From the NCBI GenBank assembly GCA_000496135.1, contig KI542674.1, positions 1-64,000 on the forward strand: DNA of 64,000 bases. The letters are read 5' to 3'. The stretch is from Thermoplasmatales archaeon E-plasma. Lineage in GTDB: Archaea > Thermoplasmatota > Thermoplasmata > Thermoplasmatales > Thermoplasmataceae. Positions within the stretch are counted from its first letter, which is position 1. Every line of letters begins with the position of its first letter. Positions 33,198 through 41,916 of the stretch are shown in pieces. The translations under genes and the position numbers were made by a program. Below the pieces are notes generated by a model, which was not told where the DNA came from, made no database searches, and worked only from the letters and a program-made list of their open reading frames with translations.

Positions 33198-34118
33198 TCA
33201 GTTCACCCCCAGCATTTTGCTGATAAGAGCCATTCTTACGGGTACTCCGTTTGCTGCCTGCTGGAAATATCTCGCATTAACGGTTTCATCCACATCCGGC
33301 GTTATTTCGTCTATCCTGGGAAGAGGGTGCATTATAATGGAACCCTTCTTCATTTCCTGAGTAGTTTCAAGGTTTATGGAGTATGCTCCTATAACACCCT
33401 GATATTCGTTTGGATCAACAAATCTTTCTTTCTGAATCCTTGTTACATAAAGAACATCGGTCTTCGGGAGAACGGCATTAAGATCTCCTGTTACATTCAC
33501 TTTGAAATTCTTTGGCAGAGCAGAGATGACATGCTCCGGCATCTTCAATGTATCTGGTGATACGAGATTGACATTTGCCTTGAACCTGCTAAGCATCCTT
33601 ATGAGAGAATGAGTGGTTCTTCCGTATTTCAGATCTCCAAGAACTGTTATGGTCAGCTTATCGAAACCGCCGAATTCCTTCCACATCGTATATAAATCTA
33701 GAAGTGTTTGCGTTGGATGCTGTCCTGAACCGTCCCCGCCATTAATAACTGGAACGGAGGAGAACTTTGAAGCAAGTCTGGCGGATCCGTCCAGCGGATG
33801 CCTTATAACTATAATATCTGAATAGGCAGAGGCCATTCTCATTGTGTCTGCGAGAGTTTCACCCTTGGCAGCAGAGCTCGACTTTGGTTCCGGCACCGAA
33901 AGAACGGATCCTCCCAACCTGTGCATTGCACTTTCAAAAGATAATCTCGTTCTTGTGCTTGGCTCGTAAAAGAATGTTGCCATAATCTTTGATTCAAAAT
34001 CAGAAATTCTCTTTCCCGATTTTAAAAGATTTTCATACTTTTTAGCCAGTTCAAAAATTGCAAACATCTCGTCCGTTTCAATGTCGTCGACAGATACAAC
34101 ATCCCTTTGTTTAAGCAT
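33198..34118 (-). CDS. pyrB: Aspartate carbamoyltransferase catalytic chain
   Basis: A 306-aa PyrB that joins carbamoyl phosphate and L-aspartate to carbamoyl aspartate. Visible motifs are the carbamoyl-phosphate loop FYEPSTRTRLSFESAMHRLGG, the 80s-loop region KGETLADTMRMAS, GDGSGQHPTQTLLDLYT and the aspartate-domain HPLPRIDEI. Length is normal. A TTTATATATC box (minus strand) centred about 27 bases before the start suggests a leaderless pyrB-pyrI transcript. Confidence 0.97.
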   Translation of the reverse strand: MLKQRDVVSVDDIETDEMFAIFELAKKYENLLKSGKRISDFESKIMATFFYEPSTRTRLSFESAMHRLGGSVLSVPEPKSSSAAKGETLADTMRMASAYSDIIVIRHPLDGSARLASKFSSVPVINGGDGSGQHPTQTLLDLYTMWKEFGGFDKLTITVLGDLKYGRTTHSLIRMLSRFKANVNLVSPDTLKMPEHVISALPKNFKVNVTGDLNAVLPKTDVLYVTRIQKERFVDPNEYQGVIGAYSINLETTQEMKKGSIIMHPLPRIDEITPDVDETVNARYFQQAANGVPVRMALISKMLGVN

Positions 34119-34173
34119 TAAAAATAATGATGTTAGCTTGATATATAAATCTGGTCAGGCGTTTTCAATGACT

Positions 34174-35455
34174 TTAAATATCCTGCACAGCCTGGGTCAG
34201 TTTTCCAGAAGGTTCAGGTATGGCAATGCTAGTTTTTGAAACCTTGAAATAGGTAATGAGGGCGTAAACTGATGCCAGAAAGATAAGGAATGAAGCCATT
34301 GCACCAAAGACAATTATCTTGATTCTGTCCTTCTTCACGTTACTCATAGCCGCGGCCAGAAAAACAAAAGATCCACCGCTTCCCATTATGGAAGCAATGG
34401 CATTCATTGGTCTCCTGAAATCCAATATGGAAAACCTCTCCACTGAGATCATTGTTGCAATAAGATCATAGGTTCCGGAATGAAACAGGAGGTGAAAATA
34501 GAAAATACTCCTTATTGCAAGTGCCAGAGCAAACATGATTGGCATGGCAAATGTCATTATCATTTCAAGTTTGTAAAAATTACCCGCTTTCCTGGCTGTT
34601 CCGTTTTTAAAGTTTGCAAAGAGCGACCTCCATGAATTACTTGTCCATCTTACCAGCTGTTTTGAGAAAGCTTTTACCGTTTTTTTTTGCAGAAACGCTA
34701 ACCATTACATCAAAGTCCTTTGTTGCAAGATATCCTTTTCTTATAATGAGTGAAGTCAGTTCGGAATCGTCTCCTCCTCCTTCATATGGTATATTCCCAT
34801 TGATCCTGAGATTACGGAATTCTGTTGACAGAATATGCTCTCTTATCAATTCGGTACGATACATTGCACATGCACCGTCCAGCAGGGAAACGCTTCCACG
34901 AAGGCTCATAGCCCTCATTATGGTCTCCTTGGAGCGTTCAATGAACTCTGATGCGTAGGAGATTTTGTTCTCAGGCTGTAGAATAATACCTACGTTTGCT
35001 CCGACTCCACCAACATCCGGTGTAAAATTATTAAGCAGCTTTCTTACTCCTCCTTCTGGAAGGGAAGCATCCGCATCAATAAGCATTGTAAATTTTGTAT
35101 CTACCCTTGACATTCCCCTTGCTATTGATTCTCTCTTTCCCATTCTGCTGCCATTCTTCAGGAGAAGAACCTTTGGAATTAACTGCAAATTATCATAATC
35201 TTCGCTGTTACCGTCAACAACCACTATAACATTCCTAACCTGGTTTGCCAGTGAAGTTATGCTTTCCTCTATCCTCTTAGGATCTTCAGAATATACTGGC
35301 ATAATAGCTGTCACATCGTTTTCTGAAAAATTGGTCATAACATAATTTTTCCTCACATATTTCGATGCATATGCCGCATTTAAAATATAAAATAGCATCG
35401 AAGCAACTGAAATGAGTAAAAGTATGGTTATAATGGTCAGAAAACTGAAATTCAT
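34174..35455 (-). pseudogene. Processive GT2 (hyaluronan/cellulose synthase-like), frameshifted at an A9 run
   Basis: Two frames make one gene. The 5' frame (35455-34637) has an N-terminal membrane helix, DVTAIMPVYSEDPKRIEES, VVVDGNS, the metal-binding DADAS, and GGGDDSELT near the catalytic base. It then runs out of frame at a run of nine A (T on the plus strand, 34680-34688). One base less would give SAKKTVKAFSKQLVRWTSNSWRS, containing the Q-x2-RW motif, and lead into the second frame (to 34174) with about three membrane helices. The start at 35455 fits a TTTAAATT box about 27 bases upstream. It may be a true mutation, slippage-based switching or a sequencing error. Confidence 0.75.
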
Positions 35456-35640
35456 TATATGGCAAGTATTGTGCACGAGAATTTAAATTTATGGAACAAC
35501 ATATTAGTACATACCTTTAAGCCATGTATATTTAAAAAACATAATCTTAGAGGGGAGATTGTTTGCAGGCCTATATAAAAACATGAACACAATAAAGCCA
35601 ATCCTTTTAATTTCCGCAGTTATATCATAATGAACATTTC

Positions 35641-36666
35641 ATGGTGCAGGATGATAAGACTGTCTACAAAAATATACAGCGGGAAGCTTACGAATTTGGT
35701 ATTGGTAAAACACCTGTTTTTTCTTTTTCACATGAAAATGGTTCCAATATATATGCAAAACTTGAATCGTTTAACAGATTTGGTTCAATCAAGGACCGTG
35801 CCGCATTTTTCATGATAAAGAAAGCACTATACGATTCTGGAGATGGCATAAGAAAGGTAATAGTTGAAGGAAGTTCTGGTAACACCGGCATAGCTATTGG
35901 AAATATTGCAACAGCTCTTGGTCTTAAAGCAGAAATAATGGTTCCACCGGGAGTGTCAAAGGGCACCATGAATGAACTGGAAAAGACAGGGGCGAAAATA
36001 GTGCTGAGCAGAGATGGTACTAATCCTGTGAGCACTGAGGGTGCCATTAATCAGGCAAAGAAAAAGGCAAAGGACAACCCGGAACTGTATATCAATCTGT
36101 ATCAGCACGGAAATGAGGCAAATACAAATGCACACATTTATACAACAGGTCCTGAAATTGAAGAAGCACTTGGAAAACTCCCGGACTATGTGGCCATAGG
36201 CATGGGGACAGGAGGATCCATTACAGGAATTGGAAAATATTTCAAAGAAAGAAACCGAAAGATCAAGGTTTATCTTATTCAACCTGACGAGACCAGTTTC
36301 ATACAGGGTTTGAGAAATTTTGTGAGTGCAAAAGACAAGAAAATTGTTCTTGATAATATCGATCTCATCGATGGTTTCCTGACCGTCACCGCCGAAAAGG
36401 CTTTCGGAGCAGTTAAGCATCTTGCAGAAAATTACGGAATATATGTGGGTCATTCTTCAGGGGCAAATTACTATGGTGCAATGGAACTGGCAAGATCCTC
36501 AGGTCCCGCTGATATTGTAACTGTTTTTCCGGATAACGGAATCAAATACAGGGAGCTCTATCTTTCAAGGAATATTTTCTCAGAAGAAACAATTGATCGC
36601 CTTGAAGAAAAAGCTGGAAAGATTCCTTCCGGTTCAATATTAATGAATAACAAATTTAAAATTTAA
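35641..36666 (+). CDS. Cysteine synthase-family PLP enzyme
   Basis: A 341-aa fold-type II PLP enzyme. PLP-lysine is in RFGSIKDRAAFFM, the substrate-binding loop in EGSSGNTGIAIG, and the phosphate-binding glycine loop in GMGTGGSITGIGKYF. These match cysteine synthase/O-phosphoserine sulfhydrylase, which makes L-cysteine from an activated serine and sulfide. Cystathionine beta-synthase or related beta-eliminating activity cannot be excluded. It is monocistronic, and an A/T tract after its stop is shared with the converging crotonase gene. Confidence 0.9.
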   Translation: MVQDDKTVYKNIQREAYEFGIGKTPVFSFSHENGSNIYAKLESFNRFGSIKDRAAFFMIKKALYDSGDGIRKVIVEGSSGNTGIAIGNIATALGLKAEIMVPPGVSKGTMNELEKTGAKIVLSRDGTNPVSTEGAINQAKKKAKDNPELYINLYQHGNEANTNAHIYTTGPEIEEALGKLPDYVAIGMGTGGSITGIGKYFKERNRKIKVYLIQPDETSFIQGLRNFVSAKDKKIVLDNIDLIDGFLTVTAEKAFGAVKHLAENYGIYVGHSSGANYYGAMELARSSGPADIVTVFPDNGIKYRELYLSRNIFSEETIDRLEEKAGKIPSGSILMNNKFKI

Positions 36667-36680
36667 AAAAAAATTTTTAT
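36650..36680. terminator. A/T tract between converging genes
   Basis: A run of A followed by T (TTTAAAATTTAAAAAAAAATTTTTATC, in parts) spans the stop of the cysteine-synthase gene at 36666 and the stop of the crotonase gene at 36677. U-rich tracts end archaeal transcripts, and this one reads U-rich on both strands. Confidence 0.45.
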
Positions 36681-37420
36681 CTGCCAGTGAAGTTAGCCTT
36701 CCTTTTTTCAATAAAGGCGCTTGCACCTTCCTTCTGGTCATTTGTTTCAAAAATCTTTCCGAAATATTCCGCCTCCTCTTCAAAAAGCCTGTCATTTCTC
36801 TTTCTAATAAGCCTCTTAATGTATTTCAGTGCTATGGGAGGAAGCGCTGCATATTCCTCTGCAATCTTTTCAGCCATTTTAACAGGATCATCAGATGTGT
36901 AATTCACAAGACCAATGTTAACTGCTTCTTCCCCTCTGATCTTCCTTCCCCTTGATACAAAATCAAAGGCGATTGATTCACCAAGCAACTCCTTCATTCG
37001 TTGCGTGCCACCGAAGCCCGGAAGTATACCCAGGGTTACCTCAGGGAGACCAAGAACTGCATCCTTTGTTGAAATTCTCAAGTCACAGGCGAGAGCCAGT
37101 TCAAATCCACCGCCAAGAGCATAGCCGTGAATAGCCGCGATCACCGGCATTGGATGCTGAGCGATGAAATGCATGATCTCATTTCCCCTTGTTGAAAAAT
37201 GGAATGCGTCCGAAGGTTTCATTTCAAGGAACCCTTTTATGTCAGCTCCGGCTGAGAAGGCTTTGTTTCTTCCCGCTATAATTACTATCTTTTCCGGGTT
37301 TGCCCTTATGGCCTCATATATCTCCTCCATGGTATCCATATTCAGAGGATTGAGAGGTATTTCCCTTCTTATCCATATTTTTATAACTTTTTCTGACTTC
37401 TCTGTTTCAATATTATTCAT
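36677..37420 (-). CDS. Enoyl-CoA hydratase/isomerase (crotonase)
   Basis: A 247-aa crotonase. The CoA-binding and oxyanion-hole segments are AGRNKAFSAGADIKGFLEM and AIHGYALGGGFELALACDLRI; a catalytic Glu lies in GLPEVTLGILPGFGGTQRM. It hydrates trans-2-enoyl-CoA to 3-hydroxyacyl-CoA. It is the last gene of a thiolase/dehydrogenase/crotonase operon, 12 bases after the dehydrogenase gene, giving three of the four beta-oxidation steps; no acyl-CoA dehydrogenase is in the window. An N-terminal extension (MNNIETEKSEKVIKIWIRR) is slightly unusual but contains the expected first strand. Confidence 0.93.
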   Translation of the reverse strand: MNNIETEKSEKVIKIWIRREIPLNPLNMDTMEEIYEAIRANPEKIVIIAGRNKAFSAGADIKGFLEMKPSDAFHFSTRGNEIMHFIAQHPMPVIAAIHGYALGGGFELALACDLRISTKDAVLGLPEVTLGILPGFGGTQRMKELLGESIAFDFVSRGRKIRGEEAVNIGLVNYTSDDPVKMAEKIAEEYAALPPIALKYIKRLIRKRNDRLFEEEAEYFGKIFETNDQKEGASAFIEKRKANFTGR

Positions 37421-37432
37421 TGGTCACCATCC

Positions 37433-38269
37433 TCAATATTTATAAAATCCTTCTCCAGATTTTCTTCCCAATTTCCCTGCATAGACCATATTTCTGAGAA
37501 GTACCGGCGGTTTATAGTGCGGATCACCAAATTCCCTGAATAAGACCTCCATAATATCAAATACCACATCATTGCCTATGAAATCGCACAATGTCAGAGG
37601 TCCCATTGGATGATTGAGACCCAGTTTGATTGTTTTGTCAATGTCCTCTGCGCTTCCTATACCCTCTTCAAGACATACTATTGCCTCCCTGAGCATGGGC
37701 ATGAGAACCCGGTTTGAAACAAAACCGGGATAATCATTTACTATGACAGGTTCTTTTCCTAGCTGCTTCGATATTTCAAAAATTTTGTTTCTGGTTACCT
37801 CTGATGTTCTATTACCGTTAACGATCTCAACAAGTTTCATGATTGGCGGTGGATTGAAAAAGTGCATGCCTATGAAATTCTCAGGCTCTTTCACAAATGA
37901 GGAAAGAAGACTGATGGATATTGATGATGTGTTCGATCCGATTATGGTTCCCTTCGATACATTTGAAGATACCTTTGCCAGAATATCCTTCTTAACATCC
38001 AGTCTTTCAAAAGCAGCCTCCACTACTAATTCGGAACCCTTCAGATCATCATATGAACTGCTGAATTTGATCATGTCTAGAATCTGATTCGGTGATAATT
38101 TAATGCTCCCTTTTTCACTAAGTTTTGATAATGATTTTTCTATGTTAACCCTGCCCTTCTTTATGGCATCCGGAAATATATCAATGAGAGTGACCTCATG
38201 ACCTGCCATTGCAAAAACCTGCGCTATTCCGCTGCCCATGGTTCCGGCACCTATGACAGATACTCTCAA
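37433..38269 (-). CDS. 3-hydroxyacyl-CoA (3-hydroxybutyryl-CoA) dehydrogenase
   Basis: A 278-aa single-domain dehydrogenase: an N-terminal NAD-binding motif VIGAGTMGSGIAQVFAMAGHEV, SNTSSISISLL, GMHFFNPPPIMKLVEIV with the catalytic His, and the C-terminal dimerisation domain NHPMGPLTLCDFIG. It oxidises 3-hydroxyacyl-CoA to 3-ketoacyl-CoA or the reverse. Its start overlaps the thiolase stop by 4 bases. Length is normal for the monofunctional enzyme. Confidence 0.95.
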   Translation of the reverse strand: MRVSVIGAGTMGSGIAQVFAMAGHEVTLIDIFPDAIKKGRVNIEKSLSKLSEKGSIKLSPNQILDMIKFSSSYDDLKGSELVVEAAFERLDVKKDILAKVSSNVSKGTIIGSNTSSISISLLSSFVKEPENFIGMHFFNPPPIMKLVEIVNGNRTSEVTRNKIFEISKQLGKEPVIVNDYPGFVSNRVLMPMLREAIVCLEEGIGSAEDIDKTIKLGLNHPMGPLTLCDFIGNDVVFDIMEVLFREFGDPHYKPPVLLRNMVYAGKLGRKSGEGFYKY

Positions 38270-39432
38270 TATATCGCCTCCAGTGTCATTGTGTGAGCTC
38301 CTCCGCCACCGTGGCAGATGGTTGCCAGCCCGTTGCTGAGCTTTCTTTCCCTCATTGAATGGATCAGCGTAACCAGAATTCTCGATCCGCTGTTTCCGAG
38401 CGGGTGACCAATTGCTACGGCTCCTCCCCTGACATTTAGCAATTCGGGGTTTATTGACAGCTGATTTCTTACCACTATTGATGCAACTGAATATGCTTCA
38501 TTGTGTTCAAAAATGTCGTAATCATCTATTTTTTTCCCCTGCTTTTCAAGAAGCTTTTTGGTTGCCGGTACTGGAGCCTCTACAAAATCCTTGGGCGCCA
38601 GACTTGCTGACATGAACCCCGTGATCCTGGCTATTGGCCTGAGACCATACTCCTTCAATGCATTTTCCGAAGCCAGCAGGAGTGCAGATGAACCGTCAGA
38701 GAGCTGTGAACTGTTTCCTGCGGTCAAAATGCCGTCAGGTCTAAAGGCAGGCTTAAGCGCCTCAAGCGATTCCAGTGATACATCCCGTATTCCTTCGTCC
38801 ATGCCCAGTTCGTCCATGTGAATGAGTTCATCTTTATTGAGACCTGATTTATTGTATTTTGATGCAAGTTGAAAACTTCTCAGAGAGAATTCATCAGCCT
38901 CTCTTCTGGTTATACCATATTTTTTTGCTGTATCCTCTGCGTAAATCCCCATGTGATCTCCGTGAAGCCCTTCAAGCAAACCATCCTTAAGCATGGAATC
39001 TGTAAGTTCCATGTGTTTATTGGTCAGATGCTTTACTCCCCATCTGAAATCTGAATCCATCATAAACGGAGAGTTGCTCATGCTTTCAACTCCTCCTGCA
39101 ATTATGAGGTCCTTTTCTCCCAGCATTATTTCTCTTGACCCGGATTCAACGGCAAGCATTCCGGATGCACATACAACATTAACCGTATACTTTGTTACAA
39201 AATCAGGAAGACCAGCCATTGAAGCACACTGACCGGCGAGATTCTGCCCGTTACCTGCCTGAATCGTGTTGCCCATTATTACTTCCTCAACTGTTGACGG
39301 ATCTATATTAACGTGTTCCATGACACCCTTTATTGAGCGCGATCCAAGGGAATTTGCCTTTATTCCCTTCAGTGATTTCCCATATTTTCCAATTGGAGTC
39401 CTCTTTGCTGCTACAATATAAACTTCATTCAC
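38266..39432 (-). CDS. Acetyl-CoA acetyltransferase (thiolase)
   Basis: A 388-aa thiolase. The nucleophilic Cys lies in VNVVCASGMLAVESGSREI, the His in IFEHNEAYSVASI (family motif HNEAF/Y), the GHPLGNSGSRI loop follows, and the second Cys is in ATICHGGGGAHTMTLE. The GTG at 39432 (VNEVYIVAAKRTPIG) is preferred because homology starts there; the frame is open to 39456. The first gene of a three-gene operon, it makes or cleaves acetoacetyl-CoA and could serve short-chain beta-oxidation, with mevalonate supply an alternative. Confidence 0.95.
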   Translation of the reverse strand: MNEVYIVAAKRTPIGKYGKSLKGIKANSLGSRSIKGVMEHVNIDPSTVEEVIMGNTIQAGNGQNLAGQCASMAGLPDFVTKYTVNVVCASGMLAVESGSREIMLGEKDLIIAGGVESMSNSPFMMDSDFRWGVKHLTNKHMELTDSMLKDGLLEGLHGDHMGIYAEDTAKKYGITRREADEFSLRSFQLASKYNKSGLNKDELIHMDELGMDEGIRDVSLESLEALKPAFRPDGILTAGNSSQLSDGSSALLLASENALKEYGLRPIARITGFMSASLAPKDFVEAPVPATKKLLEKQGKKIDDYDIFEHNEAYSVASIVVRNQLSINPELLNVRGGAVAIGHPLGNSGSRILVTLIHSMRERKLSNGLATICHGGGGAHTMTLEAIY

Positions 39433-39660
39433 AATTATCCATACCTGATTGAACATTTCTTAATATTCTTTCTTGAAGACTTTTGCAAAATAGAATTGGT
39501 TAAAATATCTCTTTACCATGGTAAAGATTAATACCTGTCATAACAAACCTGGTTTTTGATCTCAGGGAATTCCATATTGAAAATGATGGAAACGCTAAAG
39601 TATGAATTTATCCTGTTTTATCTTAAAAGATCGTAAAAATTTCTGAAAAAAAATAATAGA

Positions 39661-39888
39661 TTATACCTGTCCGGTAAATTCCATTTCTTTTTGTGTCCTG
39701 GTTCTCTTTTTAATTATGAATCTGGTGACATACCCTGATATCAGGTTAGTGTTCTTCTTAGATGAACCTACAATAGCAGCAGAAATTATCTTCTTATTGT
39801 GATTGAAATCCTCGTTGAAAGTTTCCGGATTTGATTCCACTAAACTGATTGCGATTCTTTTGACATACTGCGGTCTTATACTTCCCAT
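39661..39888 (-). CDS. rps17e: Small-subunit ribosomal protein eS17
   Basis: A 75-aa protein matching the archaeal/eukaryotic eS17 family: MGSIRPQYVKRIAISLVE, FNHNKKIISAAIVGSS (family: F..NK..v..va.ipSK) and the LISGYVTRFIIKKR helix. It is part of the 30S subunit. It lies 34 bases downstream of uspA in the same orientation, so the two may be co-transcribed. Confidence 0.9.
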   Translation of the reverse strand: MGSIRPQYVKRIAISLVESNPETFNEDFNHNKKIISAAIVGSSKKNTNLISGYVTRFIIKKRTRTQKEMEFTGQV

Positions 39889-39922
39889 TCAAACCAGTAT
39901 TTCCGGTAACTATAAAAATATA

Positions 39923-40366
39923 TCATGCCTGTTGATTCAACGGGACAACTAAAACCGGAAATGGAGATAATTTTATGATTTCCGAACTTACTGAACCCAG
40001 AATGAATTTGCTTATACCTGAAAGCCTTCTTGTTCCAGAAACTATTAGATCTGCCCCAACTTCACCGGCAGTTTGAACAACCGTTTTGGCTATATCCTCG
40101 CCTGGAGAATCTTTTTTGATAAAATTTATGTTAACTCTCATCTTTTCCACGATTTCCATAGCCCCTTCTTTGACGTGATTTGAAATATCCTCCTGTTCGG
40201 TATAAACAGTCTCTGGTATAAACGTGTCCACGCCGGTAGCCCCTCGCATAATCCCTGGATTTACAAAGAGAATTGTATACTCCTCACTTATATCCTTAAA
40301 TTTCATCGAATAGGATAGAGCTTCTCTTGCATTAGGGGAATTGTCGAATGCTACTAGAATTTTCAT
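39923..40366 (-). CDS. Universal stress protein (UspA family)
   Basis: A 147-aa UspA-fold protein: MKILVAFDNSPNAREALSYSM and the ATP-binding signature VSGTRRLSGISKFILGSVSSEIIKLSPFPVLVV. This binding motif (G-x2-G-like, x9, GS) suggests the ATP-binding subgroup. A TATATATTAA box at 40391-40400 lies about 29 bases before the start, so the mRNA is probably leaderless. The left end of an insertion sequence lies only 16 bases beyond that box, replacing whatever upstream region the promoter had. Confidence 0.93.
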   Translation of the reverse strand: MKILVAFDNSPNAREALSYSMKFKDISEEYTILFVNPGIMRGATGVDTFIPETVYTEQEDISNHVKEGAMEIVEKMRVNINFIKKDSPGEDIAKTVVQTAGEVGADLIVSGTRRLSGISKFILGSVSSEIIKLSPFPVLVVPLNQQA

Positions 40367-40390
40367 TTCGAATGATATTAGAAGAGAGTT

Positions 40391-40400
40391 ATATATTAAG
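40391..40400 (-). promoter_or_regulatory. TATA box of uspA
   Basis: TTAATATATA on the minus strand is centred about 29 bases upstream of the uspA ATG, the usual spacing for an archaeal leaderless promoter. The IS target duplication starts 7 bases further upstream. Confidence 0.55.
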
Positions 40401-40406
40401 GTTATG

Positions 40407-40415
40407 GCATCTTAG
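40407..40415. repeat. Target-site duplication, left copy
   Basis: GGCATCTTA directly precedes the IS left end at 40416 and is repeated exactly at 41908-41916. A 9-bp direct repeat flanking inverted repeats is the footprint of a cut-and-paste insertion. Confidence 0.9.
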
Positions 40416-40429
40416 GCTTTGGGACAATA

Positions 40430-41554
40430 TTATTTTGAGCAGAGTCCCCTGTAATCTTTTATCATCTCTGGATTGGTACGCTTCAGATAGCTGTACTGTC
40501 TCAGGTTGTGCATGTTGATCTTCAGAGTCTCCTCCGTCTGTTTTCTCTGAGGCAGTTTCTTCCTTATCTTTACAGGCATCTTCCTCTTTATCATGGAATT
40601 CACGGATTCTGATATGGATCGCATGTGGTACTGCTCCAGCCATGATTGAGTGTCATCAACGAAACTGTATAACATGGTTTTCCATGAAGCCACTCCTTTG
40701 GAACGGAATGTTGCATTTGTCTTCGGGAGGAAATATGGTGTGATTCCGTATTCTTCCACTATTGAGCAGATCTTCCTGTTGGAATACAGTGCATCTCCAA
40801 GCATTACCTCAATCTGCGGGCACAGATCCACAGTGTGTGCCATTATATCCGGAAACATGGACAGTTCTCCTATGGAGTGATCATCAGTTGTGTATAAACC
40901 AGCTATCATCTTGGTGTGAACACCCACTGAAAAGGAGGAATACTGGAAGTCATGCTTTCCCTTTGTGTGCGGGAAAGCATCCGATTCCATCTTATCCTTA
41001 TTCTTATTCTTCTCCTTCTCGATCCTCTGCTGGCTCCTCTTTGATTCGTAGTTGACCTTCATGGTGTCTGGATCACCGGTTCCATCGGTGGAGAATATCT
41101 TCTCCATGGAATTGCCCGATTCATTCATGATCTTCAGAACCTCATCCAGTAGTTTTTTTGATCGTCCGGGATCATAACCTCTCTCTATGGTCTTGTATGA
41201 GAATTCAGATGACACTCCAAGTTTTTCCCCGAATAATCTCAGGAATCCCTCTGCAATCCTGTTGGGCATGCCGAAGTATGTCTGCATCAGCATGACCTTA
41301 ACTATATCCGAAGTTGGAACGGGAGGCCTTCCCGCTCCCCTCTTCTCCACCTGGATACGGGATGAGGCAATGTTAACAACATCCCTTATTGTTTCCAGAA
41401 CGTCGGCGATCTCGTTTACCTGTGCCTGGTCATACTGGTGCCAGTTCCTTTCGGCCGGTTCCCTCTTCTCGTAGGAGAAGGATTGATCCCTTACCGATTT
41501 AACAAGATTCCTCAGGTCCTCGACATTCTTCCTGGCCACATGTGTATATGACAA
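40430..41554 (-). CDS. DDE transposase of the intact IS
   Basis: A 374-aa transposase of the IS4/IS5-like DDE superfamily. The N-terminal domain has GRPPVPTSDIVKVMLMQTYFGMPNRIAEG. Catalytic candidates are the Asp in KIFSTDGTGDPD, the Asp in EVMLGDALYSNRK and the Glu in SISESVNSMIKRKMP. A lysine-rich insertion (EKEKNKNKDKMESD) sits between the first and second Asp. The start could be TTG at 41554 or the GTG five codons in. The stop lies 14 bases from the left IS end, so the gene fills the element. Confidence 0.88.
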   Translation of the reverse strand: MSYTHVARKNVEDLRNLVKSVRDQSFSYEKREPAERNWHQYDQAQVNEIADVLETIRDVVNIASSRIQVEKRGAGRPPVPTSDIVKVMLMQTYFGMPNRIAEGFLRLFGEKLGVSSEFSYKTIERGYDPGRSKKLLDEVLKIMNESGNSMEKIFSTDGTGDPDTMKVNYESKRSQQRIEKEKNKNKDKMESDAFPHTKGKHDFQYSSFSVGVHTKMIAGLYTTDDHSIGELSMFPDIMAHTVDLCPQIEVMLGDALYSNRKICSIVEEYGITPYFLPKTNATFRSKGVASWKTMLYSFVDDTQSWLEQYHMRSISESVNSMIKRKMPVKIRKKLPQRKQTEETLKINMHNLRQYSYLKRTNPEMIKDYRGLCSK

Positions 41555-41569
41555 ACAGGTTTAAATAGT

Positions 41570-41589
41570 TATGTGGACTATTCCACATA
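41570..41589 (+). promoter_or_regulatory. 20-bp perfect palindrome at the passenger-ORF start
   Basis: TATGTGGA-CTAT-TCCACATA ends at the base before the ATG at 41590 and lies 16 bases before the transposase start on the other strand. A TTTAAATA box (41561-41567) precedes it. A protein bound here would cover both divergent start sites, so it is a good candidate operator for control of transposition. Confidence 0.6.
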
Positions 41590-41892
41590 ATGAATGGGAC
41601 AATGATACTCTTTCATTTTCCTGAGAAGTCCGATCATGGAACAATAAACAAGTTCATGCAGAAATTCTACGGGCAGGATTCAACTTCATGGAAAGGAAAA
41701 TACACGTATCACAGACATGGTTTGCTGGAGAACATACCTCACAGAAAACTGCTTAGAGGAGTCCTGATACTCAGGAACGAAGATGCTCCAAAAGTACTTG
41801 AGTTTCTAGGGCAGTATTCTCTGACCCTGCATGTTAGGGAGATAAAGCTGACACCGGACGACGAAAAAACATTAGGGGAGACCCATGAATAA
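41590..41892 (+). CDS. Passenger protein of the intact IS, unknown function
   Basis: A 100-aa basic protein (MNGTMILFHFPEKSDHGTINKFMQKFYGQ ..., with RGVLILRNEDAPKVLEFLGQY and VREIKLTPDDEKTL, read in parts), divergent from the transposase and ending 15 bases from the right IS end. I recognise no named family. The many Lys, Arg and His residues and short mixed alpha/beta pattern suit a DNA-binding accessory or repressor acting on the palindrome at its own start; that is inference. The tight fit inside the IS argues that it belongs to the element. Confidence 0.7.
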   Translation: MNGTMILFHFPEKSDHGTINKFMQKFYGQDSTSWKGKYTYHRHGLLENIPHRKLLRGVLILRNEDAPKVLEFLGQYSLTLHVREIKLTPDDEKTLGETHE

Positions 41893-41907
41893 TTTTGTCC
41901 CAAAACC

Positions 41908-41916
41908 GGCATCTTA
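41908..41916. repeat. Target-site duplication, right copy
   Basis: GGCATCTTA directly follows the IS right end (AAAACC at 41902-41907) and is identical to the left copy at 40407-40415. Confidence 0.9.

Larger units (their letters stand above)
40416..41907. mobile_element. Complete insertion sequence, 1492 bp, with terminal inverted repeats
   Basis: The left end GGCTTTGGGACAATATTATT and the inverted right end GGTTTTGGGACAAAATTATT match at 18 of 20 positions. Identical 9-bp repeats flank both ends. The element carries a DDE transposase on the minus strand and a small divergent ORF on the plus strand, with only 35 bases between their starts. Two-ORF DDE elements with 8-12 bp duplications are known in archaea (ISA1214-type), but I cannot fix the family by eye. 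Intact ends, duplication and ORFs suggest a recent, possibly active insertion. Confidence 0.9.

Noticed and set aside
39457-39660. Small gene between thiolase and eS17
   Set aside because: The spacer is A/T-rich with no convincing frame; it probably holds only the promoter of the thiolase operon and the end of the eS17 transcript.
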